A DNA stretch of 64,000 nt, from assembly GCF_027580225.2 (NCBI RefSeq), contig NC_073361.2:34466501-34530500 (forward strand), read 5' to 3'. Origin of the DNA: Misgurnus anguillicaudatus (taxonomy: Eukaryota > Chordata > Actinopteri > Cypriniformes > Cobitidae). Under the pieces are notes generated by a model. It ran no database searches. It was not told where the DNA came from and saw only the letters and a list, made by a program, of their open reading frames with translations. The number at the start of each line of letters is the position of its first letter. Positions within the stretch are counted from its first letter, which is position 1. The translations under genes were made by a program, and so were the position numbers. Shown piece after piece: positions 1-8,070 of this stretch.

Positions 1-1049
1 ATGTGGCATTTATTTTGTGCATTTACAGGTGCACAAATACGGCTTAATATTGTGACACCGTATTGACCGACGATCCATACATTTTTGAGCTAACAAGCCT
101 TAACAATGTGCTTTATATTAAATTATTTTTGTAAATTAATATTTGGCTTTAGATTTCTTGTCTAAATACTTTAATCATAAAGGGAAAAGACGTGTAGCGT
201 ACCTTGCTCTTCCTTCATTTACAAATAAATAATGCCCACTATATTTGTTTTTAAACTATCATATTTATCAAAAAAGCAACAATGTTACATAATTTATCAT
301 GATTGTACAGTGCAAAGTAAATATATTGCTATTATTAGGTTGGTAAACTGTGCTAGTTAGTCACGAAAAATCGCTGGCAAGGAAATTCATTCACCTCCAC
401 AGCCTTCTAGACCTATTGCAATGTCGAAATGCATAAACCGAAATGCAAAAGAACATTAATTCCATGCTGTTCTCTGCACTTAAGCCAATAGCTTTGCCAA
501 TATCTATTCTTGTTTGAATTCTGCCACAACGAAAAGTAGCCTAGTTCATCCACACACACACACACACCTAAAATGCTTATGTCAGTATTGAACTAGTAGG
601 CTACAGTAAAATCTTGTCGTGTGTTACTGCTTCCAAATTATTTTCGCATAAACTCACTCGTGTTGTGTGTGAGCTCTGACGTTCAGACTGTCAGAATTCG
701 CACCGTATACGCCCAGCTTAAGTTTACTAAAGCTGATATAATAAATCTAAATTCTCCGTTTATTATAAAACATCTTAACAATATTAGAATGGACTAATAT
801 AGGTTTATTCTGAACTATTTGGTGTTGTAATGCACTTTAGATGTTGTTTCGCAACTATATTATACGGTGCTCATTTATAAGCTATTTTCAATTGCAGTTT
901 CTTAAACAAGGAGTCAATAACGCAGAACTGATCAGGCATGCGCCAAATGGATTATATGTTTATAAAATGACGTGTTTTTTAAACGTATTAGGGTAAGGTT
1001 TTTGTTTTGCAAGAGGACCTCCACTCAGATATGGTCTTGATTTTAAAGA
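1..1049. other. AT-rich non-coding DNA, no gene seen
   Basis: AT-rich sequence with stops scattered in all frames and no ORF of convincing composition. The only simple-sequence feature is a short CA run at about 550-567. No transposon terminus, RNA gene or exon is recognised. It reads as intergenic or intronic vertebrate DNA. Confidence 0.6.
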
Positions 1050-1480
1050 CTCACCCATACCCTGGTGAAAAACAAATATACTCTATTGTATTTCAAGTAT
1101 ATTTAACTTTGCAATAGTACATTACAAATATACTTACAAAGAAATGCAATTTCTTTAAACATATTTAAAGTATGCTTACAACATATTTGCACGTATTTTT
1201 TACAATTAAACTTTTAACATACTTCAAAATAATTATACTTTAGTATATATTCTAAAATTATACTTTAAAAATTGCACAAAACTTTAAGTATATTTTTCTA
1301 AAGTATACTAAATTTAAACTTATTTTAAAATGTATTTTAGGTATACACTTTATCGGTATGCTTAAAGTTATCATTATAATAATGCACTGACAGTATATTT
1401 CTAAAATACATTGTTTAGTATTCTTTAGAAACAGTATATTTTAAGTACATTTTGAAAGTATATGGGGTGTACAAATGTAT
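1050..1480. repeat. AT-rich palindromic interspersed repeat
   Basis: About 430 bp in which short motifs of the form aagtatactt, agtatattt and their reverse complements recur many times. The segment is therefore self-complementary at many points. It starts near ccctggtgaaaaac and ends near agtatatggggtg. This texture is typical of AT-rich non-autonomous DNA transposons (MITEs) in fish. I cannot define matching terminal inverted repeats or a target-site duplication, so both the boundaries and the class are inferred. Confidence 0.4.
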
Positions 1481-1818
1481 ATTATTTTATGGAGAAATAA
1501 CGCAGGCTTAAAATTACGAGAGAGCAGTATGTTCAGTTACATTTTATATTGTAGATGTATACATTTGTAATATACTATCAACATAATAAGGTACACTTTA
1601 ACTTCACTATAGGCAAGCATTGGATAAACCAATTAACTGTGTTTTACCACAAAATAAACATGGTTTTGCTAATAATAAATACACCAAAAAAACATGGTTA
1701 CTAAACTTTTACCACAAAAAAATGGTTAATTTTCGTAAGGGGAATGAGTTTTTTTTAATAGTTTTTGTGTCAAATGCATACCGCTTTCAGCTGTACACAT
1801 TAATTAACTTAAACATAA

Positions 1819-2018
1819 TGCTCAGCTGCACTACTTCCTGAACTTCAGACAGCTTCCTGTTTCCTGTCTGCCATTATTGGACAAACTGATTAATCCAGGT
1901 GTGCCTGACCTCAGTAGTCACAACAACAATAATCAGACACACTTGGATTAATCAGTTTGTCCAAGAATGGAAGACAGGAAACAAGGAGCTGGCTGAAGTT
2001 CATAGTGCAGCTGGGCAT
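1819..2018. mobile_element. 200-bp foldback (MITE-like) element
   Basis: Two long imperfect inverted arms face each other: 1819-1908 and 1933-2018, separated by a loop of about 24 bp. Shared blocks include gcagctgcac/gtgcagctg near the ends, gaacttcag, gtttcctgtct and ggacaaactgattaatcca near the loop. The transcript or single strand could fold into one hairpin. No coding capacity is present. The structure fits a foldback MITE. A target-site duplication is not clear at either edge, so the superfamily is not assigned. Confidence 0.7.
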
Positions 2019-2202
2019 AAAACCTATTCAAGAAACTGATCACCCACTTTAATCCCATTGTTTAAACATAATGGGCATTAATAACAACTATCATAGCGGT
2101 TGATTCATATTAAAACTTATTTGCAATTTCTAGCTTAAACAAAAATTACACTATCTTTTCACATCCCAATTTATCACTGAAATCCTATTGAACCTCTATA
2201 GG

Positions 2203-2255
2203 GACAACCAACCCCATACCCTGTGGCAACCAACCCCGTGATGGGGTTGGTTGTC
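2203..2255. repeat. Perfect 15-bp hairpin with a third internal copy
   Basis: gacaaccaaccccat at 2203-2217 is exactly reverse-complemented at 2241-2255, and a near copy of the left arm (ggcaaccaacccc) lies between them at about 2225. A related motif, gtgacaacccacccc, appears at about 2420-2434. The cluster resembles the end or subterminal region of a fish DNA transposon, but no matching pair of ends is defined. A regulatory hairpin is possible but has no support here. Confidence 0.45.
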
Positions 2256-2792
2256 ACATTGTGTCAGATTGTCTTTGATGGTTAATTACTTCATGTTACA
2301 ATACATTCGAAAGTAAAACGTATACACATTTAAAGCCAAGACTCCAAAGTTTAATTTCATGTAGGAAGTACTGCTGAGAGATTTTTTGAAGATGAGCAAT
2401 TCATGCATGAGTAAAAATTGTGACAACCCACCCCGGTCTCCCCTACTCCATACATAAATAAAACACACTCTAAACCCACTATGACTGAGATTATTTAGTA
2501 TAGCAGTCATAAAATGACTGGTTTCTTAAAATATTCTTGTAAAAATAAGTTATCAATCATTGCTATCATTGTATAATGTAGAAAATATTTTTCTGCTGTC
2601 ATTATTTCCAAACACGTTATGCCATTTATGCCTCCAAACATGTTAATAATGTTAGGTATGATGAAGATTACACTTGTATGTATCTTTCACAGTACCTGTT
2701 GCACTGTAGTATAGTGGGTTAAGCAAGGACATTGTATAGAAGTGTTGCACACTTCTTGCACACAGAAGGCTTTCAAAAAACAGTCAACAAAA

Positions 2793-2841
2793 AAAATGGG
2801 GGGCCTGTGCCCCAGTAGAGTTTTGTCTAGCAACGCCCCTG
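2793..2841 (-). mobile_element. Isolated hAT-like terminus
   Basis: Read on the minus strand from 2841, the sequence begins cagggg and continues with a GC-rich stretch (ctggggcacaggcccc). This fits the hAT-type terminal pattern (Y-A-R-N-G) and looks like a common fish transposon end. No partner terminus is visible in the preceding 2.8 kb, so this is probably a truncated or solo end. No coding remnant is recognised next to it. Confidence 0.35.
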
Positions 2842-3544
2842 TTTTGTGTGTAAAAACCTGTTATTTTTCACACAATTAACTTGTGTCTATATGGCTGTTT
2901 TCATGGTCCTAAAAACTGGCTGGGCTGAGTTCCCCGATAACGATTGATCTTAGCACTTAAGAGCGCTTTCTAGAAGCTACTTGACAAATTCTTTCACGTG
3001 CGTTTCTCAAAGACTTAAATACGATTCCACGTAGCGTGCTTTAAGTGCTACTTACTAGTCGCTATCCGTCTGTCAAGTGCTGAAATGTCACATATAGAAT
3101 GATGACTTGTAATCGTAGCAGACGCTTTTTTAATATTTATGATCTTCACCCGATGCGCAGCCGATGTTGCAGTTTATATTAGTTATTATTTTTTATATTA
3201 TTAGTTTTACAAAATGTTTATTGTACACTTTACCAGCACAGTTCTATGCATACTGCACACATTATCCCATACGGAAAGAAAATGTATTTGTAATATATGG
3301 TAAATAAATACAAGTTAATTTTATAAAATATTTGTTTTTGAAGTTGAAAATATATGTAGCATAAGGGTGGTTCTTCGCCTCTTCATCGTGCATTAAAATC
3401 CTTAAATGCATGACTAGCTGTGGATTATCCTGCTTATATCTTTATTTGCAAAGTTAAAAACAAGTTAAAGCTGTAATTAATGTTTACAGTGTAATTTTTT
3501 AACAGACGGTTAAAAATGACGGCTCACACTTCGTTCACTTTAAA
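2842..3544. other. AT-rich non-coding DNA, no gene seen
   Basis: No exon, RNA gene or clear repeat is supported. A stretch at about 2930-3130 has moderately higher GC and palindromic short words (for example agcacttaagagcgct), suggesting a diverged DNA-transposon fragment. This cannot be shown from one copy. Confidence 0.4.
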
Positions 3545-4212
3545 CAGGGACGGACTGTGGCTAAAAACCAGCCCTGGACTTTTTCACAAATAGGCCCATC
3601 ATCCGGCCTTTCGCAACTGACACAAGGATGTCCTGATACTGCCACAATACTGTCAGACTATCAGACAAACACTTTGATGTATAATAAGGCTGTGAAATAA
3701 TGAAAATGGCTAGGCCCTATTAATTTTGTATGTAAAGCTTTCACAAACAACCACCAGGTGTTTGTCAATTCCTCAATACTAAACACAAAAAAGACAAGGA
3801 AAAACTGCACTCAGGCAGTGCAAGCTAGGATTTTTTGAATAAACTAATATTTGGTCAATTATTTAGCCCCGTCTTGTATATTAGTACGTTTAGAGTAGTA
3901 GCAACCGTTTAGTCTTCATTGTAGCAGAAAATGTGAGCTCACTACAACCTATCATATACAATAAAGTCAATGAAAGAAATGAAAACCCACAGACACAGTT
4001 TTTAAATGGGGTTGGATGAATATTTTTGCTTTGGTGTGTGTGATTTTTGTTTAGATGACAGTTGTAAGTTAAAGATTGACAAAAGCACAATGTTTTGTTT
4101 TATTGCGACTGCACAAAAATATAAGCAAACACTTTGCAGCTTGAATGATGTCCCATATGCACAAAATGGCGGATTATGTATTGTTTTTGTTTCCCTGTTC
4201 AATCGTGCCCGT

Positions 4213-4281
4213 GTCTCTCTCTCTCTCTCTCCCTCTCTCTCTCTCCCTCTCTCTCCCTCCCTCTCTCTCCCTCTCTCTCCC

Positions 4282-4375
<94 letters not shown>

Positions 4376-5022
4376 TCATACACACTCACACACACTCATA
4401 CACACTCACACACACTCACACACACTCACACACACTCACTCACACTCACACACACTCACACACACTCACACTCACTCACACACACTCACACACACTCACT
4501 CACACACACTCACTCACACACACTCACACACACTCACACACACTCACACACACTCACACACACTCACACTCACACACACTCACTCACACTCACACACACA
4601 CACACACACACACGCACGCGTCACACTCACTCACACACACTCACTCACACACACTCACACACACTCACACACACTCACTCACACACACTCACTCACACAC
4701 ACTCACACACACTCACTCACACACACTCACACTCACTCACACTCACTCACACACACTCACACACACTCACACACACTCACACACACTCACACACACTCAC
4801 ACACACTCACACACACTCACACACACTCACACACACTCACTCACACTCACACACACACACGCACGCGTCACACTCACTCACACTCACTCACACACACTCA
4901 CTCACACACACTCACACACACTCACACACACTCACACACACTCACACACACTCACTCACACACACTCACACACACTCACTCACACACACTCACACACACA
5001 CACTCACACACACTCACACACA

Positions 5023-5059
<37 letters not shown>

Positions 5060-5069
5060 GTCTCTCTCT
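4213..5069. repeat. Compound (CT)n-(CACT/CA)n microsatellite
   Basis: A CT-rich run with interspersed CCCT occupies 4213-4369. It passes directly into CA repeats with regular CT interruptions (cacactcacacacactcact patterns) to 5060, followed by a short CT tail to 5069. A distinctive interruption, gcacgcgtcac, occurs at 4614 and again at 4861, so about 247 bp of the tract was duplicated as a block. A related gcacg occurs at the right end near 5056. Long open frames of Ser/Leu or Thr/His/Ser cross the tract only because dinucleotide and tetranucleotide repeats lack stops. Confidence 0.95.
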
Positions 5070-5393
5070 AACAGTAGTTGCGCATTACATTAATTTTCAC
5101 GCGAGTTTTATTTATATTGTGTATATTATAATGTCACATGTCCTGCTACTACTGGCACTTAGCTCTTGCTGATGTGAAGTTAACTCTGTCTGTCCCTCAT
5201 CATGACCAGGCAGTGGATGCTCAGGGCAGGCTCGCGAACATATAGACCATATAGACGCTCGCAAATTCCGGGAATCCGTGGACCAAACACGGCTCTTCTT
5301 CCTTGTTTTTTTACACGTAGCAGCATATAAGTGATTGTATTAGTGCCTCTGCTGTTGGCTGTTCATATTGCGTTATTAGACTTTTTTTGCTGT

Positions 5394-5425
5394 CGGCCGG
5401 GCAACGGCCCTCCGTTGAACGGCCG
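5394..5425. repeat. GC-rich short hairpin inside a transposon end
   Basis: cggccgggcaacgg at 5394-5407 pairs with ccgttgaacggccg at 5412-5425 across a 4-nt loop, with one internal mismatch zone. It lies about 40 bp inside the terminus that ends at 5468, as expected for a subterminal hairpin of a DNA transposon. It is followed by no T-run that would suggest a terminator, and this is not prokaryotic sequence. Confidence 0.5.
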
Positions 5426-5499
5426 GTCTGGACTTTTCCAGAAAGTACAGATTGCCAATCCGTCCCTGTCTGAGTTTTTTTCCCCCACTTGGCAAGCTG

Positions 5500-5616
5500 A
5501 CCGGACGTGACATGGGGTGTGGCAGCATCGACGATCCCATTTTTTTAATTCGAAGTTTGAGGTTGTGCCTTAATTTCGATTGATTTCGATTTAAAATCGA
5601 AATCATGACACCCGTA
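5500..5616. repeat. Diverged interspersed repeat fragment with an AT palindrome
   Basis: A near-palindrome of gatttcgattt followed by aaaatcgaaatc lies at 5582-5604. Upstream is catggggtgtggcagcatcgacgatccc-like sequence typical of fish DNA-transposon debris. No ends or target duplications are defined, so this is inferred from texture only. Confidence 0.3.
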
Positions 5617-5724
5617 GTAGTGTGTTCTGGTTGTGTAGCTACTGTAGTGTGTTGTGATTATGTAGCTACTGTAGTGTGTTGTGATTATGTAGCTTGTGTA
5701 GTGTGCTGTGACTGGCTAGCTGCT
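5617..5724. repeat. 27-bp tandem repeat, four copies
   Basis: Four consecutive 27-bp units start at 5617, 5644, 5671 and 5698. Each begins gtagtgtg and contains a tagct core near its end (for example gtagtgtgttgtgattatgt in units 2 and 3). Units 2 and 3 are nearly identical, and units 1 and 4 are more diverged. No function is suggested. Confidence 0.9.
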
Positions 5725-5962
5725 GTCAAGAGCGTTTGAGCTTAGCTGATGACTGATGTATTTCTGTGTGAGGATTTTTGTCAAAAACACTAATATTGAC
5801 AACATTCAGTCAGGAAGTAGAAGGCCGTTGGTAGGAATTCTATAAAGGAAAATATTTCGCTTGGTGTTGAACTTTATAATTATTAAGGTATTATTTATGC
5901 TTTAACAACAACATTACGCAACTAAAGTTTGAAAAATTGGATCAAAATAAACGGGACCTTTA

Positions 5963-5970
5963 AGTACTAC
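5963..5970. repeat. Left target-site duplication of hAT element
   Basis: The 8-mer agtactac directly abuts the left terminus at 5971. The 8 bp after the right terminus (7583-7590) are agaactac, differing at one position. An 8-bp duplication is the hallmark of hAT insertion. Confidence 0.8.
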
Positions 5971-6289
5971 CAGAGCATGTGAGCAGTGCGGAGCGGGAGC
6001 GGAGCATTGAGCGGTGCGGTAATATTTCCATCAGAGCGCAGAGCGCATTTCCGAAAATTCCGCTCCGCTCGCTCAATACGCTCAGCACCGCTCGCTCATC
6101 CCAGAATGCCCTTTGGTAATTTGCTAGTTCGAATCTGTAAAAATGGCTAGCAATAAGTTATGGAGTTCAAATATTGTTTTAATGAAGTCGCCAGCCTTAT
6201 ATATAAATGAAAGAAATGAAACTAAGATGACAGAATAACTGTAGCGTCGTCTGCATCTAGATGCAGTTTTAAAGATTAAAATAACTTTA

Positions 6290-6389
6290 ATCAACAGTAT
6301 CTGCGTGGAACATTATAAACATTGATAATCTGCCGACTCGACTGATTCAGCACGTCCTCTATTTTACAGAGAGTCCGCTTAATTAACGA
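6290..6389 (+). repeat. 100-bp direct repeat, copy 1 (inside hAT element)
   Basis: This 100-bp segment is reproduced without a mismatch at 6583-6682, 293 bp downstream. It starts atcaacagtatctgcg and ends cttaattaacga. The perfect identity implies a recent duplication within the transposon, or one that was already part of the propagating copy. Confidence 0.95.
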
Positions 6390-6582
6390 AATATATTTGT
6401 ACATTATATAACTGATTGCTTACCAGCATTAAAACCACTTAAAATAAAAACATTTATAGTTCTTTGTGTATGTACAGCGGCCACTCCGTGGATGAGGAAG
6501 CTGTAGCCAAAAACGCCGGTGCATTAAGTATTAACTGACTGAACACTTGACTTACCTGGACATTTAGATATTTAATTTTTTT

Positions 6583-6682
6583 ATCAACAGTATCTGCGTG
6601 GAACATTATAAACATTGATAATCTGCCGACTCGACTGATTCAGCACGTCCTCTATTTTACAGAGAGTCCGCTTAATTAACGA
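6583..6682 (+). repeat. 100-bp direct repeat, copy 2 (inside hAT element)
   Basis: Identical to 6290-6389. The 193 bp between the copies are unrelated to them. Beyond position 6682 the sequence diverges at once, giving sharp block boundaries. Confidence 0.95.
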
Positions 6683-7582
6683 CTTTTCGTTCGGTCCGTG
6701 TGACCTAAACATTTTTGTTCTGTAATTTTTTCTCGTATAGGCTATATTTCTACATATTTTCGACCATGTAACATTTGGAATAAAATGTAAGTTGTTATAG
6801 ATAGCACTTAAGCTTGTTCTTGTTCTGAAATGATGAAATGTTTAGTCTGACTAAAATGATCTATCCAGATTAATTTAGCCAAAATAATGATTTATTCGTT
6901 TTCATAGATACATGTTAATTTATCTACTAATATACTATTGAAAATGCCATAAATAAATATTCTGTATTGCATTCGTTTTGTACATTTACAGGTTCATAAA
7001 TACTGTCTAATTTTAATTTCTTTAAGACACTGTGTTCTGTTTTTACCGATGCAATGTAAATTCGCACTTAAAAACCTTCTTGTTAAGAAATTGTTCTTCA
7101 ATTTATTTTAGTTTTTTCAAATAATATATTTATATAATATTATAGTTTGTTAATCTTTTTCTCGTAAGGGAAACGAATTGTTATAATATTTCGTAATTAC
7201 TTATTACATTTATTATAACTTAAAATTGTGAATTAGTAAAACATGTGGATGTCGTGGAAACAAATTGTTAATTTGAATTATATCCGTATCAGTTAAACTA
7301 GGTCTAATAGCCAACACACAACTGTACATAACTGCTATTTATCAGTTAATACTTTAATTAAATGCAATTATCCAAGAACGTCAGTACAGAAAACAATTAG
7401 GCTTACTAAATATTTTTTTTATGTCGGAGCGGGATCTGAGCGGGAATTGGTTTATTTGCGAGCGTGAGCGGAAAGTTAACGGAGCGCTTACTTGGGCGGT
7501 GAGCGACTGAGTGGAGCGCTTGAACAGTAGAGCGGAATATTTAGCGGAGCGTCACACCGCTCCGCACCGCTCACATGCTCTG

Positions 7583-7590
7583 AGAACTAC
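7583..7590. repeat. Right target-site duplication of hAT element
   Basis: agaactac follows the right terminus and matches agtactac on the left at 7 of 8 positions. Confidence 0.8.
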
Positions 7591-7709
7591 ACGTGTACGT
7601 TAAAATTTAACCCTGAAATGTGTTAATATTATCAAAGTCTTTTTATTCATTTTGTTATGCATAAATGTATTGTTTTTCAATTTGTTTTAATTTGTGTTTT
7701 TTTTTGTAG

Positions 7710-7832
7710 TGTCCAGTCTGTCCACAGAGAAGTCTCGCTACAACACATCTCTCAATCTGACCACCAAATGTCTTCTGGATCTGTTTGGTTCAGTCTCCAG
7801 ATGGTGTGGTTGATCTGAACTGGGCCTCTCAG
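7710..7832 (+). pseudogene. E2F1-like transcription-factor exon (DNA-binding domain), frameshifted
   Basis: A T-rich tract ending in gtag (to 7709) precedes the segment, and CAG|gtgatt follows it at 7832/7833, so both borders look like splice sites. Reading from 7712 gives SSLSTEKSRYNTSLNLTTK, then CLLDL. Reading one base later from 7797 gives PDGVVDLNWASQ. Together these match the first part of the winged-helix DNA-binding domain of E2F proteins, closest to E2F1 (EKSRY-TSLNLTTK, DGVVDLNWA). The two halves are out of frame: 13 nt (7784-7796) separate them where 12 would be needed, so the first frame stops at 7811-7813. The next expected exon, carrying the RRIYDITN region, is not found in the window, nor is an upstream E2F exon. 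It is either a duplicated, decaying exon fragment or a real exon with a sequencing error. E2F identity is well supported, and pseudogene status is inferred from the frameshift. Confidence 0.8.
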
Positions 7833-7950
7833 GTGATTTACTGTTCTATGTTCTAAACATTATGGAGATTGTCCCATGACGTTGGTAAAGTCCAAAAACA
7901 ACATTCAGTTGGTTGTAAGTCAAAGTCGTTTCTGTAGATCATTCAGCCCA

Positions 7951-8070
7951 AATTTCCGTCTCCGCACTTCCGGTGTCCCAAATTTCCGTCTCCACACTTC
8001 CGGTGTCCCAAATTTCCGTCTCCGCACTTCCAGTGTCCCAAATTTCCGTCTTTGCACTTCCGGTGTCCAG
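7951..8070 (+). repeat. 30-bp tandem repeat, four copies
   Basis: Units start at 7951, 7981, 8011 and 8041. Each begins aatttccgtct and ends acttccggtgtccca, with few substitutions. The unit aligns with the 30-bp units of the array beginning at 11449 (aattccctcctccgcacttc followed by cagtaacc), so the two arrays seem to share an ancestor. The last copy runs directly into the 126-bp array through the sequence cttccggtgtccagggtcc. Confidence 0.95.

Larger units (their letters stand above)
3545..5468. mobile_element. Possible hAT-type element bounded by CAGGGACGGA ends
   Basis: cagggacggact starts at 3545. On the opposite strand, ending at 5468, is cagggacggatt. The two termini face outward and fit the hAT terminal pattern. 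Similarity fades after about 14 bp, with a weaker ggact/agtcc match further in. The flanking 8-mers (actttaaa at 3537-3544, tctgagtt at 5469-5476) do not match. The ends may therefore belong to two different insertions, or the duplication has decayed. The interior holds the compound microsatellite and no transposase. Confidence 0.35.
5971..7582. mobile_element. Non-autonomous hAT-superfamily DNA transposon (1,612 bp)
   Basis: The left end starts cagagcatgtgagc at 5971. The right end, read on the minus strand from 7582, gives the same sequence, and the match runs 26 bp through gtgcggagcgg with a single mismatch. CAGAG fits the hAT terminal consensus. Matching 8-bp flanks (one mismatch) support a single insertion event. 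Subterminal zones at 5981-6105 and 7430-7560 are crowded with gagcgg/ccgctc words in both orientations, resembling clustered transposase-binding motifs. The interior is AT-rich, carries a 100-bp direct duplication, and has no transposase-like frame, so movement would have needed an enzyme supplied in trans. Confidence 0.88.

Noticed and set aside
1620..1841. 73-codon frame in AT-rich DNA
   Set aside because: Low-complexity, AT-driven composition, no family resemblance, and it overlaps the foldback element at its end.
4006..5172. Open frames of Ser/Leu then Thr/His/Ser across the CT/CA tract
   Set aside because: Pure microsatellite translation, present in three plus-strand frames at once, with no recognisable sequence before or after the repeat.
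5394..5425. Rho-independent-type terminator
   Set aside because: No T-run follows the stem and the sequence is eukaryotic. The hairpin is better explained as transposon subterminal structure.
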